From: Candidatus Ligilactobacillus excrementigallinarum
GTDB taxonomy: Bacteria > Bacillota > Bacilli > Lactobacillales > Lactobacillaceae
DNA: 34,620 bases
Direction: 5' to 3'
NCBI GenBank assembly: GCA_019114385.1
Contig: DXFP01000017.1
Span: 1 to 34,620, forward strand
Shown here: positions 24,454 through 33,143 of the stretch, in pieces
How positions within the stretch are numbered: the first letter of the stretch is position 1
Layout: each line of letters starts with the position of its first letter
Made by a program: the position numbers and the translations under genes
The notes under the pieces: generated by a model
The model's database searches: none
Seen by the model: the letters and a program-made list of their open reading frames with translations, nothing else
Told to the model about the DNA's origin: nothing

Positions 24454-24492
24454 AAAAAACGAGATTGAACATAAATTCCAATCTCGTTTTTT
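24454..24492. terminator. Terminator of clpE
   Basis: AAAAAACGAGATTG (24454-24467) pairs with CAATCTCGTTTTTT (24479-24492), a perfect 14-bp stem with A and T runs on its sides. It lies 22 bases after the clpE stop. Confidence 0.9.
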
Positions 24493-24514
24493 GTCATGTT
24501 TTCAAAATAAAAAA

Positions 24515-26680
24515 CTATTTATTTTCTTCCTTGCCGATTTTAATTTCATCACTTTCAAGTTTAGCAACAAAATGCTTTACATCAGGGTGATCTAGATAGT
24601 AATCAGCTACTTTATCTTCAATTTGTTCTTGAATTACTCGCCGTAATGGACGGGCACCCATCTTAGGATCGTAACCTAATTCAACTAGCTTATCAGCAAC
24701 TGGAGCAGTTACATGAATTGTCAAACCTTGTTGAGCAAGCATTTGATTTACATCTTTCAACATTAAGTTGACGATCTTATTCAAATCTTCCTTTGATAAT
24801 GGATTAAATTCAACAATATCATCAAAACGATTTAAGAATTCTGGCTTGAAGTAATTTGTTAATCGATTCATGATTGAATTTGATTTTCCAGCACTATCGG
24901 CTCCAAAACCAACATTGACAACTGAATCGCCGCTTCCAGCATTAGAAGTCATGATAATGATTGTATCTTTAAATGAAACGGTTCGACCTTGAGAATCAGT
25001 CAAGCGGCCATCATCTAAGATTTGCAAGAACATATGCATTACATCTGGATGAGCCTTTTCAACTTCATCAAGTAAAATCAAACTGTATGGATGACGCCGA
25101 ACCTGTTCAGTTAATTGACCAGCTTCTTCATAACCCACGTATCCTGGAGGTGAACCAATTAATTTAGAAACTGAGTGCTTTTCCATGTATTCACTCATAT
25201 CAAAGCGAATCATGGCATCTTCAGTTCCGAATAATTCACGAGCCAATTGCTTAGCAGTTTCAGTTTTACCTACACCAGTTGGGCCAACAAATAAGAATGA
25301 TCCGATAGGGCGACCAGATTTATTGAAGCCAATCCGATTCCGGCGAATTGCCCGAGCAACTTTATCAACTGCTTCATCTTGACCAATTACATGTGCTTCA
25401 AGAGATTTACTCAAATTCTTCAATTGTTCTTTTTCCTTGGCTTTCAATTCACCAACTGGAATTCCAGTCTTTTCTTCGACAATTTTTTCCATGTCTTTTT
25501 CAGTGACTGTTGGAACATTTTCATCGTCTACACTGTCTTGTTTCATTTTTTCAAAACGATTTACTTGGTCACGATAATATGCAGCTTTTTCGTAATCTTC
25601 TTCTTTTAAAGCAGATTGCTTTTGTTCTTCTGCATTTTTAATCTTGTCATCAAGTACTTCAGGATCGACTGCTTCAAGAGTCAAGTTCTTTCGTGAACCA
25701 GCTTCATCAAGTAAATCGATTGCCTTATCAGGTAAGAAACGATCCTGAATATAACGATCTGAAAGGGTAACTGCAGCCTTTAAAGCCTCTTTTGTATACT
25801 TCACATGGTGATATGCTTCATATTTAGATTCGATTCCTTCCAAAATCTTGATAGCTTCTTGAATACTTGGTTCGTCAACTTGAACGGGTTGCAAGCGTCG
25901 TGCTAAGGCAGCATCTTTTTCAATTGAACGATATTCATTTAAAGTTGTTGCACCTACCAATTGTAATTCACCGCGTGCGAGGGCAGGTTTCAAGACATTT
26001 CCAGCATCCATTCCGCCTTCAGCATTTCCGGCACCTACAATTTCGTGAATTTCGTCGATGAATAAAATAACATTTTTAGCTTCTTTTAGTTCATTCATCA
26101 ATTGTTGCATTCGTTGTTCGAATTGGCCACGAACGCCAGTGCCTTGAACTAATGAAACGACATCTAAACGAATTACTTTCTTATTAAGTAATTTTTGAGG
26201 TACATCGCCATCTACAATTTTTTGTGCTAAACCTTCAACTACAGCTGTTTTACCAACTCCAGCTTCACCAATTAACACAGGGTTATTTTTAGTTCTCCGA
26301 TTTAAAATTTCGATTACACGTTTAATTTCGGTATCACGACCGATGACAGGATCGATTCGACCTTTGCGAGCTTCTTCCGTTAAGTCTAATCCGTATTGGT
26401 CAAGGATTGAGTTGTTTCCGCGATTTCCACCGCGAACACCTTGAGTAGGCGGAACTTGGGCATTTTCATGTTGAGTGCTTCCGTTTCTTGCCATTGCACC
26501 GAATAAGTCGTTGAATCCGCCAAAATTAAATGGATCTGGAATTCCATTTTCACTGCCATTAATTTGACCTTTTAATTCGCGATAGCAATTTTGACAGAGA
26601 TCAATTGATGCTTGGCGACCATTAATACTAGTTGTCAAATGAATGGTTGCAGGATTCTTATGACAATTTTGACATAACAT
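24515..26680 (-). CDS. clpE: ATP-dependent Clp protease ATP-binding subunit ClpE
   Basis: The 721-residue protein begins with a zinc finger (Cys3, Cys6, Cys29, Cys32), the mark that sets ClpE apart from ClpC. Two AAA+ modules follow, with Walker A GEAGVGKT in the first and GPTGVGKT in the second. Between them is a UVR-type coiled segment ([20 protein letters not shown]). It unfolds misfolded proteins for ClpP and helps restore CtsR repression after heat stress. Length is within the usual 700-750. The promoter region carries a CtsR operator. The ribosome binding site is AAAGGA, ten bases before ATG 26680. Confidence 0.97.
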   Translation of the reverse strand: MLCQNCHKNPATIHLTTSINGRQASIDLCQNCYRELKGQINGSENGIPDPFNFGGFNDLFGAMARNGSTQHENAQVPPTQGVRGGNRGNNSILDQYGLDLTEEARKGRIDPVIGRDTEIKRVIEILNRRTKNNPVLIGEAGVGKTAVVEGLAQKIVDGDVPQKLLNKKVIRLDVVSLVQGTGVRGQFEQRMQQLMNELKEAKNVILFIDEIHEIVGAGNAEGGMDAGNVLKPALARGELQLVGATTLNEYRSIEKDAALARRLQPVQVDEPSIQEAIKILEGIESKYEAYHHVKYTKEALKAAVTLSDRYIQDRFLPDKAIDLLDEAGSRKNLTLEAVDPEVLDDKIKNAEEQKQSALKEEDYEKAAYYRDQVNRFEKMKQDSVDDENVPTVTEKDMEKIVEEKTGIPVGELKAKEKEQLKNLSKSLEAHVIGQDEAVDKVARAIRRNRIGFNKSGRPIGSFLFVGPTGVGKTETAKQLARELFGTEDAMIRFDMSEYMEKHSVSKLIGSPPGYVGYEEAGQLTEQVRRHPYSLILLDEVEKAHPDVMHMFLQILDDGRLTDSQGRTVSFKDTIIIMTSNAGSGDSVVNVGFGADSAGKSNSIMNRLTNYFKPEFLNRFDDIVEFNPLSKEDLNKIVNLMLKDVNQMLAQQGLTIHVTAPVADKLVELGYDPKMGARPLRRVIQEQIEDKVADYYLDHPDVKHFVAKLESDEIKIGKEENK

Positions 26681-26723
26681 AGACTCACGTCCTTTCCTTC
26701 AATTCGTCAAAAGTCAAAATAAA

Positions 26724-26740
26724 TTTGACCAACTTTGACC
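26724..26740 (-). promoter_or_regulatory. CtsR operator of clpE
   Basis: On the minus strand GGTCAAAGTTGGTCAAA is an exact direct repeat of the CtsR heptad (A/G)GTCAAA with the expected 3-base gap. It lies between the -10 box and the start codon. A tandem GTCAAAAGTCAAAA on the plus strand (26706-26719) is a less regular second copy. Confidence 0.9.
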
Positions 26741-26753
26741 TTTGTTATTTTCT

Positions 26754-26781
26754 ATTATACAAACTTTCTCAAAAAGTGCAA
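26754..26781 (-). promoter_or_regulatory. Promoter of clpE
   Basis: On the minus strand TTGCAC (26781-26776) and TATAAT (26759-26754) are 16 bases apart. The CtsR operator is just downstream, where a bound repressor would block polymerase. Confidence 0.75.
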
Positions 26782-26802
26782 GTCAAAACTTTGGCTTTTG
26801 CA

Positions 26803-26811
26803 TGTTATACT
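26803..26811 (+). promoter_or_regulatory. Extended -10 promoter for the 65-residue protein
   Basis: TGTTATACT (TG, one base, TATACT) lies 33 bases before ATG 26844 on the plus strand, back to back with the clpE promoter. AGTCAAAAC at 26781-26789 lies roughly in its -35 region. Confidence 0.5.
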
Positions 26812-26843
26812 TAGGAATAGTGTAATGAAATGAGGTGAATGTG

Positions 26844-27041
26844 ATGGAAGAAAACTATCAACAGATTTTAGAAGATTTACGTACCGGAAAAATTAAGGAA
26901 TATGAAGTTGATATGGATCACTTTATGGATTTTCAAAAAGTATTAATGAATTATCAATATAAAAAAAGTGTAATTGGTGAAGCGAAGCGCGGTGGCGGTG
27001 CTGTTTATCATTTCGATGATGGAAGCAATTCCAATAATTAA
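26844..27041 (+). CDS. Small conserved-type hypothetical protein, 65 residues
   Basis: ATG 26844 is chosen because GAGGTG (26832-26837) is six bases upstream; an in-frame GTG at 26835 lies inside that site. The product is acidic at the start and basic in the middle, with a helix-like first half (ENYQQILEDLRTGKIKEYEVDMDHFMDFQKVLMNYQYKK) and a GEAKRGGGAVYHFDDGS turn near the end. It has no signal or membrane helix. I do not recognise the family. It is divergent from clpE and precedes ptsH in the same direction, separated by a terminator-like hairpin. Confidence 0.7.
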   Translation: MEENYQQILEDLRTGKIKEYEVDMDHFMDFQKVLMNYQYKKSVIGEAKRGGGAVYHFDDGSNSNN

Positions 27042-27103
27042 AAAAGCGCTTGCTATTTAATTATTTACATGTTAATATTTATGCATGCGGAACGCCTTTT
27101 TTT
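27042..27103 (+). terminator. Terminator-like structure before ptsH
   Basis: AAAAAGCG just after the stop can pair with CGC..TTTTT before a run of seven T (27097-27103). An inner AT-rich hairpin (near ACATGT) and GCATGC lie in the long loop. The stem is imperfect. Confidence 0.5.
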
Positions 27104-27114
27104 GTTAGCGTTTT

Positions 27115-27129
27115 ATGAAAACGTGTTCG
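27115..27129 (+). promoter_or_regulatory. Weak cre-like site upstream of ptsH
   Basis: ATGAAAACGTGTTCG keeps TGxAAxCG and the later C of the CcpA operator consensus, but misses the final A/T and one inner A/T. It lies 66 bases before the ptsH start. It may be chance. Confidence 0.25.
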
Positions 27130-27194
27130 TAAGAAATTAAGGCCTTCGATAATCAATTAAACTAATACATTATTTTTAAAGGAGCATGATAACT

Positions 27195-27461
27195 ATGGAA
27201 AAGAAAGATTTTCACGTAATTGCAGAAACAGGAATTCACGCACGTCCAGCAACATTGTTGGTTCAAACAGCTAGCAAATTCAGTTCAGACATTACATTAA
27301 CATACAACGATAAGTCAGTTAACTTGAAGTCAATTATGGGTGTTATGTCACTTGGTGTTGGCCAAAATGCAGATGTTACAATCAGTGCAGAAGGCGACGA
27401 CGAAAAAGACGCAATTGCTGCAATTGATGAAACAATGAAAAAGGAAGGCCTTGCAGAATAA
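27195..27461 (+). CDS. ptsH: Phosphocarrier protein HPr
   Basis: ATG 27195 is chosen because AAAGGAG lies ten bases upstream, whereas the earlier in-frame ATG 27186 is too close. This gives exactly 88 residues and the standard numbering: His15 in ETGIHARPA takes phosphate from enzyme I, and Ser46 in NLKSIMG is the HPr kinase site used in CcpA-linked catabolite repression. HPr passes phosphate to sugar-specific EIIA proteins. The stop codon overlaps the ptsI start by one base (TAATG), so the two are translationally coupled. Confidence 0.97.
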   Translation: MEKKDFHVIAETGIHARPATLLVQTASKFSSDITLTYNDKSVNLKSIMGVMSLGVGQNADVTISAEGDDEKDAIAAIDETMKKEGLAE

Positions 27462-29179
27462 TGTCAAAGAAGTTAACGGGGATTGCTGCAAGTGACGGTA
27501 TTGCTTGTGCTGAAGCATATATGCTTGTAGAACCTGATTTGTCATTTAGTGAAAAAACAATTGACAATCCAGAACAAGAAATTACTCGTTTACATGACGC
27601 AATCGATGCCTCAAAGAAAGAACTTGAAACAATTAAGGAAAAGGCAAAACAAAACTTAGGTGAAGAAGAAGCTGAAGTTTTTGAAGCTCACTTAACAATT
27701 TTGTCTGATCCTGAAATGATTGGTCAAATTGAAAGTAAAATTAAAGATGATCATGTTAACGCTGAATCAGCATTGAAAGCAGTGACTGATACATTTATTT
27801 CAATGTTTGAAGCAATGGAAGACAATGCTTATATGCAAGAACGTGCAGGCGATATTCGCGACGTTACAAAGCGTGTCATGAGTCATTTATTAGGAGTAAC
27901 TTTACCAAGTCCTGCTTTAATTGATAAAGAAGTTGTAATCGTTGCTCATGATTTGACTCCATCAGATACAGCCCAGCTTGATCGTAAATTTGTTAAGGGA
28001 TTTGTAACTGATATTGGCGGACGGACATCACACTCCGCAATTATGTCACGGACATTGGAAATCCCTGCTGTTGTTGGTTCAGGTTCAGCAACTCAAGATA
28101 TCCACGAAGGTGAAAAAGTAATTATCGACGGTATCGAAGGTGAAGTAGTTGTAGATCCTTCTGCTGAAGAAATTGCTGAATATGATCAAAAAGCTAAAGA
28201 ATTTGCTGATCAAAAAGCTGAATGGGAACGTTTGAAGAACGAAAAATCAGTTACAAAAGATGGCAAAGAAGTTATTTTAGCTGCTAATATCGGTACTCCT
28301 AAGGATGTGGATGGTGCAAATGACAACGGCGCTGAAGCGGTTGGTTTGTTCCGCTCAGAGTTCCTATATATGGATGCTACTGAATTACCATCAGAAGATG
28401 ATCAATTTGAAGCTTATAAAGAAGCTTTGGAAGGCATGAATGGTAAGCAAGTTGTTGTCCGGACAATGGATATCGGTGGCGATAAGGAATTACCTTACTT
28501 ACCATTACCACAAGAACAAAATCCATTCTTAGGTTACCGTGCTATCCGGATCTGCTTAGATCGTGAAGAAATTTTTAGAACTCAATTACGTGCTTTATTG
28601 CGTGCTTCACATTATGGTAAATTGGCAATTATGTTCCCAATGATTGCTACTGTCCAAGAATTTAAGGATGCAAAGGCAATTTTTGAAGAAGAAAAAGCTA
28701 AGTTAGTTAAGGAAGGAGTTCCTGTTGCTGACGATATTGAAGTTGGTATGATGATGGAAATCCCAGCAGCTGCAATGCTTGCTGATAAATTGGCTAAGTA
28801 TGCTGACTTCTTCAGTATTGGAACAAACGACTTGATTCAATATTCAATGGCTGCTGATCGTGGAAATGAACGTGTTTCATACTTATACCAACCAACAAAT
28901 CCTTCAATTTTGAGATTAGTTAAGAATATTATTGACGCCTCTCATAAGGAAGGTAAGTGGACAGGTATGTGCGGTGAAATGGCTGGCGATCAAACTGCTG
29001 TTCCATTGTTACTTGGCCTTGGATTAGATGAGTATTCAATGAGTGCAACTTCAATCTTGAAGACTCGTAGTTTTATTAAGAATCTTTCAACTGAAAAGAT
29101 GAAAGAGTTAGCTGATAAAGCACTTGATTGTGAAACAGAACAAGAAGTGCAAGCACTTGTAAAAGAATATACAAAATAA
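27461..29179 (+). CDS. ptsI: Phosphoenolpyruvate-protein phosphotransferase (enzyme I)
   Basis: The 572-residue cytoplasmic enzyme takes phosphate from PEP and gives it to HPr, the first step of the PTS. It has an N-terminal HPr-binding helical domain, the phosphorylated His191 in [15 protein letters not shown], the linker near 240, and a C-terminal PEP-binding barrel with [38 protein letters not shown] and the Cys in GMCGEMAGD. Length is normal. It forms the ptsHI operon, which ends at the hairpin at 29200. Confidence 0.97.
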   Translation: MSKKLTGIAASDGIACAEAYMLVEPDLSFSEKTIDNPEQEITRLHDAIDASKKELETIKEKAKQNLGEEEAEVFEAHLTILSDPEMIGQIESKIKDDHVNAESALKAVTDTFISMFEAMEDNAYMQERAGDIRDVTKRVMSHLLGVTLPSPALIDKEVVIVAHDLTPSDTAQLDRKFVKGFVTDIGGRTSHSAIMSRTLEIPAVVGSGSATQDIHEGEKVIIDGIEGEVVVDPSAEEIAEYDQKAKEFADQKAEWERLKNEKSVTKDGKEVILAANIGTPKDVDGANDNGAEAVGLFRSEFLYMDATELPSEDDQFEAYKEALEGMNGKQVVVRTMDIGGDKELPYLPLPQEQNPFLGYRAIRICLDREEIFRTQLRALLRASHYGKLAIMFPMIATVQEFKDAKAIFEEEKAKLVKEGVPVADDIEVGMMMEIPAAAMLADKLAKYADFFSIGTNDLIQYSMAADRGNERVSYLYQPTNPSILRLVKNIIDASHKEGKWTGMCGEMAGDQTAVPLLLGLGLDEYSMSATSILKTRSFIKNLSTEKMKELADKALDCETEQEVQALVKEYTK

Positions 29180-29199
29180 TTAAATTTGAATAATCAGAG

Positions 29200-29234
29200 A
29201 AAGACTGTGGCGTTTTTGTCATAGTCTTTTTTGT
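29200..29234 (+). terminator. Terminator of ptsHI
   Basis: AAAGACTGTG (29200-29209) pairs with CATAGTCTTT (29220-29229, one G-T), followed by TTTTG. A weaker fit than the clpE terminator, but well placed. Confidence 0.8.
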
Positions 29235-29299
29235 TTTGAAATCCAAGTGAATTTAACATTTGTTAAAAGTTAAATTCCATAAATTTTAGCAAACTATCG

Positions 29300-29328
29300 T
29301 TGAAAAGTGATTTTGAAAATAATATAAT
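29300..29328 (+). promoter_or_regulatory. Promoter of lafA-lafB operon
   Basis: TTGAAA (29300-29305) and TATAAT (29323-29328) are separated by the ideal 17 bases. The start codon of lafA is 33 bases further on. Confidence 0.85.
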
Positions 29329-29361
29329 AAACACTGACTAATTGAAATGCGAGGGATGCTC

Positions 29362-30522
29362 GTGAATATTGGAATATTTACGGATACATATTATCCACAA
29401 GTAAGTGGTGTAGCAACCTCGATTAAAACCTTACGTACTCAATTGGAACGTCAAGGCCATAATGTGTATATTTTTACAACAACTGATCCTGGAGTTGATA
29501 AGAATGTATATGAGCGAAATGTTTTTCGTTTTACCAGCATTCCATTTGTGTCATTTACGGATCGGCGGATTGCAATTCGCGGTGTTCACCGTGCATTGCA
29601 TATTGCACAAGCATTAAAATTAGATATTATTCATACGCAAACGGAATTTTCACTGGGAGTGATGGGCAAGTTTGTCGCTAAAAAAATGAAAATTCCGTGT
29701 GTGCATACGTATCACACAATGTATGAAGATTATCTGCATTACGTGGCAAAAGGAAAACTATTGAAACCGGTTCATGTCAAACAGATTTCACGTTCATTTT
29801 TACAAAATATGAGTGGAATCATCGCTCCAAGTCAACGTGTGTTAAATACTTTAAAAGGCTATGGAGTTACTGAACCAATTACAGTTATTCCGACTGGCGT
29901 TGATTTGGTTAAATTTAGAAAACCAGATCATACCAATTATCGAAAGCGTTATGGCTTATCGAATGATACACCATTATTATTAACTTTAAGTCGATTAGCC
30001 TATGAAAAAGATATTGATCAGTTAATCGATGCATTTGTCAAGATTAAAGAGAAGATTCCGGCAGCTCAATTAATGATTTGCGGAGATGGTCCTGCACGTG
30101 AAGACTTGGAAAATCAAGTTAAACAATTGCATTTAACGGATAGTGTGATTTTTACTGGTGAAATAAATAATGATCAAGTAACGCATTATTATCATATGGC
30201 AAACTTGTTTGTTTCAACTTCAATTTCTGAATCACAAGGGCTCACCTATAATGAAGCACTTGCATCTGGTTTAAAAGTTGTGACAACTCACAGTCCATAT
30301 ACAGATGAATTGCTTGATCAACCTTGCTTAGGCAAGACATTCTCATCTCTTGATGAATTTGTTGATGATGTTGTTGAATATTTAAAACATCCACAACAAT
30401 ATGAAAATGAAGAAGTTTTAGATGAAAAATTAACGGCAACTTCAGCAGAATTATTTGGTAAACGAGTGATTGATTTTTATCACCATTGTATTGCTGAATA
30501 TCAAAAGCAAATTGAGAATTAA
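29362..30522 (+). CDS. lafA: Diacylglycerol glucosyltransferase (GT4), lipoteichoic acid anchor synthesis
   Basis: GTG 29362 is taken as start: GAGGG at 29351-29355 is well spaced and family members begin MNIGIFTDTYYPQVSGV; ATG 29347 would lie before that site. The 386-residue GT4 enzyme has the N-terminal acceptor domain and, in the C-terminal donor domain, LSRLAYEKDIDQLIDAF, ICGDGPAREDLE and the EX7E motif SESQGLTYNEALASG. By family and by its place before lafB it should transfer glucose from UDP-glucose to diacylglycerol at the inner membrane face (LafA, also BgsB in enterococci). It starts an operon of three genes. Confidence 0.88.
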   Translation: MNIGIFTDTYYPQVSGVATSIKTLRTQLERQGHNVYIFTTTDPGVDKNVYERNVFRFTSIPFVSFTDRRIAIRGVHRALHIAQALKLDIIHTQTEFSLGVMGKFVAKKMKIPCVHTYHTMYEDYLHYVAKGKLLKPVHVKQISRSFLQNMSGIIAPSQRVLNTLKGYGVTEPITVIPTGVDLVKFRKPDHTNYRKRYGLSNDTPLLLTLSRLAYEKDIDQLIDAFVKIKEKIPAAQLMICGDGPAREDLENQVKQLHLTDSVIFTGEINNDQVTHYYHMANLFVSTSISESQGLTYNEALASGLKVVTTHSPYTDELLDQPCLGKTFSSLDEFVDDVVEYLKHPQQYENEEVLDEKLTATSAELFGKRVIDFYHHCIAEYQKQIEN

Positions 30523-30542
30523 ATTTAATCAAGGAGAATTTT

Positions 30543-31568
30543 ATGTTAAACATTCATATGTACTCTTCTGCATTAAGTGTCAAAGGTCAAGGAGTTGGAA
30601 GTGCTTATGCAGAATTGATTAGATTGTTACAAGAATATTTTCCAGATAAGTTAGAAATTGTCATTAATAAATTAGGAAAAGCGGATATAAGTCATTATCA
30701 TACGATTGACCCGCTTTTTTATTTAGAGACATTTTTACCTGGAAGAGGAGTTAAGGTGGGTTATGTCCATTTTCTTCCTGAAACAATTGAAGGCAGTTTA
30801 AAGTTACCTAAGTTTGCAAAGAAGATTTTTTATAAATATATTATTAGTTTTTATAAGCGGATGGATCAGATTGTGGTCGTTAATCCTGTTTTTGGACAGA
30901 AATTATCCAAATACGGTATTCCAACTGAAAAGATTACATACATTCCAAATTTCGTTTCGAAGAAGGAATTTTATCCTGAATCAGCAAGTAAGAAGCATGA
31001 AATTCGGCAAAAATTAGGAATTAAAGATGATCAATTTACTGTTATCGGAGTAGGTCAGGTTCAAGAACGTAAAGGTGTTCCAGATTTTATCGAATTGGCA
31101 CGCAGACATCCTGAAATTCAGTTTATTTGGGTAGGTGGATTTTCATTTGGCAAAATGACAGACGGCTACGATGAATTAAAGCAAGTAGTAGATAATCCGC
31201 CGGCAAATTTGCATTTTCCAGGAATTTTGGACCGTAATCAGATGAATGATTATTACAATGCTGCTGATTTATTCTTACTGCCTTCTTATAATGAGCTTTT
31301 TCCAATGAGTGTTCTAGAAGCATTTAATGTTGGATTGCCGGTTATGTTGCGCGAATTGGATTTATACCATGCAATTATTGATGGATACTATCAAGGAGCA
31401 AGTGATGTTGACGAAATGGATTGCCTTTTAACAAATTTAAGTGGTGACAGTAATCAACTTGAACAACTGAAACAAAAATCTCACGCTGGGGCAGCATATT
31501 ATTCAGAAGAACGCCTAGCAAAAATTTGGTTAGATTATTACACTAATTTGGTAAAGGATCGAAAATAA
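30543..31568 (+). CDS. lafB: Second glycolipid glycosyltransferase (GT4), LafB/BgsA type
   Basis: The 341-residue GT4 protein adds a second sugar to the monoglucosyl-diacylglycerol made by LafA, giving the disaccharide anchor of lipoteichoic acid. Seen are VKGQGVGSAYAELIRLL near the N-terminus, VGYVHFLPETIEGSLKLP, VIGVGQVQERKGVPDFIELA of the donor site, and the EX7E-like NELFPMSVLEAFNVGLPV. The start follows AAGGAG, 20 bases after lafA. Its stop overlaps the next start by one base (TAATG). Whether the sugar is glucose or galactose cannot be read from sequence. Confidence 0.88.
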   Translation: MLNIHMYSSALSVKGQGVGSAYAELIRLLQEYFPDKLEIVINKLGKADISHYHTIDPLFYLETFLPGRGVKVGYVHFLPETIEGSLKLPKFAKKIFYKYIISFYKRMDQIVVVNPVFGQKLSKYGIPTEKITYIPNFVSKKEFYPESASKKHEIRQKLGIKDDQFTVIGVGQVQERKGVPDFIELARRHPEIQFIWVGGFSFGKMTDGYDELKQVVDNPPANLHFPGILDRNQMNDYYNAADLFLLPSYNELFPMSVLEAFNVGLPVMLRELDLYHAIIDGYYQGASDVDEMDCLLTNLSGDSNQLEQLKQKSHAGAAYYSEERLAKIWLDYYTNLVKDRK

Positions 31569-32611
31569 TGTCAAGAAAAAATAAAATTGTATTAGGGATA
31601 ATGATTGCAATTGGAGTATGCATTTTTGGGTACTCATTACGGGATGTGCCGATGCACTCCTTATTATTGAATTTAAAAGATTTAAAGTGGTACTGGCTAC
31701 TAGTAGCTTTTGGATTAATGTTTTTTTCATTAGTTTGTGAAGCTTGGATAGTGCGTTTTTTGTTAAAGAAACGATATCCTGATTTGCGTTGGCGCGATAT
31801 CTTGCGAGTGCCAATGGTTGAACAACTATTTAACGGAATTACTCCATTTTCATCTGGTGGTCAACCAGCTCAAATTTTAGCTTTAGCACAGACAGGTGTA
31901 GATGGTGGACAAGCAACTTCGATCTTACTGATGAAATTTATTGTTTATCAGGCAATGATTGTAGTGAACTTCATTATTTGTATGTTGTTCGGTTTTCATT
32001 TGATTGCTTCAAAAATGCATGTGATGGCAGTTTTGATTGCCTTTGGATTTTTAATTCACTTTTCTGTAATTGTGGGTTTATTGATGGTTATGTACTGGAA
32101 TAAGTTTACCCGTAAATTAGTAGATATTTGTTTGAAACCATTAAAGTGGTTACCAAATAAGGAATTATATCCAAAGTGGAAAAATAAACTGGATGCAAAA
32201 ATTGACACTTTTTATCAAGAAAGCTTGCGGTTGAAAAAGGATAAAAAGGCGATTTTGAAGATTGCTTTGATTACTCTATTACAATTGATTTTATATTACA
32301 TCATCCCATACTTCATTATTTTGGCGTTAGGTGTGCATCACGTAAACTTAATTGAAGTCACAACCCTGCATGTTTTGATTGTAATGGTAATTTCATTATT
32401 TCCTGTTCCAGGCGGTGCAGGCGGCGCAGAATTTAGTTTTGATGTAATTTTCTCACTATATATTCATTCAAGCAGTAAATTGGTTTTAGCGATGATTTTA
32501 TGGCGGATTGTAACCTACTACTTTGGTATGTTCCTTGGAATGGTTGCGTTGGTTCAAAAACCACATAAAGTTAAAGCGCGTGAACGTGAGGCTGCTGTTG
32601 AAGAAAGTTAA
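31568..32611 (+). CDS. UPF0104/LPG-synthase-type membrane protein
   Basis: The 347-residue protein has about seven to eight membrane helices and matches the membrane part of the UPF0104 family (COG0392), which resembles the flippase half of MprF. Conserved parts are EAWIVRFLLKKRYP, FNGITPFSSGGQPAQILAL and FPVPGGAGGAEFSF. It lacks the soluble lysyl-transferase half of MprF, so aminoacylation is not expected. One-base overlap with lafB shows tight coupling. The context suggests that it handles glycolipids or the lipoteichoic acid anchor, perhaps moving them across the membrane; this is inference. A terminator follows at 32642. Confidence 0.88.
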   Translation: MSRKNKIVLGIMIAIGVCIFGYSLRDVPMHSLLLNLKDLKWYWLLVAFGLMFFSLVCEAWIVRFLLKKRYPDLRWRDILRVPMVEQLFNGITPFSSGGQPAQILALAQTGVDGGQATSILLMKFIVYQAMIVVNFIICMLFGFHLIASKMHVMAVLIAFGFLIHFSVIVGLLMVMYWNKFTRKLVDICLKPLKWLPNKELYPKWKNKLDAKIDTFYQESLRLKKDKKAILKIALITLLQLILYYIIPYFIILALGVHHVNLIEVTTLHVLIVMVISLFPVPGGAGGAEFSFDVIFSLYIHSSSKLVLAMILWRIVTYYFGMFLGMVALVQKPHKVKAREREAAVEES

Positions 32612-32641
32612 AAGTATCCGAATAATAAATTTGAAGATTAG

Positions 32642-32681
32642 TAAAGCGGTTGTGACTTAGATCATAACTGCTTTATTTTTT
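32642..32681 (+). terminator. Terminator of the lafA-lafB-UPF0104 operon
   Basis: AAAGCGGTTGTGA (32643-32655) pairs with TCATAACTGCTTT (32662-32674, two G-T), followed by ATTTTTT. The left arm again contains GGTTGTGA as in other terminators here. Confidence 0.82.
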
Positions 32682-32828
32682 GGAGAAAATGTGCACGCTT
32701 AATGTTTATTTTGTTAAAATCTTGTGAATTTCTTTATTTAGTCTATTGTTATTGTGTAAAATTTGCTAAAATGTCAATGGTTCCTTATTTTTTCTGAGGA
32801 CGAATTAATAAAGAAAGAGGACATAAAT

Positions 32829-33062
32829 ATGGAAAATTCTCAACTTGTAGCAATTATTTCACGTTTAGATGCGATGGTTAAGGCTAGCGGCAATGAACCT
32901 CAATCACGTCGCTTCGAAAAAGATGGTGATGAACGCGGAGTCGTTACATATAATCCATCAAGTGAAACATTTACATTGGAAGAAGTAGCAACTAAACAAC
33001 GGTTCGAATTTGACAACATTGATTTAGCTGCACTTGAAATTTTTGATTTATTGGATGATTAA
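32829..33062 (+). CDS. ykuJ: YkuJ/DUF1797 family protein
   Basis: ATG 32829 follows AGAGGA by nine bases; a longer frame from 32763 has no ribosome binding site. The 77-residue product matches YkuJ of Bacillus: an N-terminal helix (QLVAIISRLDAMVKAS), the basic NEPQSRRFEKDG, a beta-rich middle and the ending FDNIDLAALEIFDLLDD. No catalytic residues stand out and the function is unknown. It stands alone between two terminators, between the glycolipid operon and ltaS. Confidence 0.88.
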   Translation: MENSQLVAIISRLDAMVKASGNEPQSRRFEKDGDERGVVTYNPSSETFTLEEVATKQRFEFDNIDLAALEIFDLLDD

Positions 33063-33079
33063 TAGTCTAACTTATGATT

Positions 33080-33117
33080 AAAAAATATGGCATGTTTTGT
33101 GTGTCATATCTTTTTTA
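33080..33117 (+). terminator. Terminator of ykuJ
   Basis: ATATGGCA (33085-33092) pairs with TGTCATAT (33102-33109, one G-T) and is followed by C and six T; flanking A residues extend the stem. Confidence 0.75.
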
Positions 33118-33143
33118 ATATTTTAAATTTGGAGGCATAAAAA

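Noticed and set aside
27115-27129. A CcpA operator controlling ptsHI
   Set aside because: Two consensus positions fail, so I list it only as a weak cre-like site and do not build on it.
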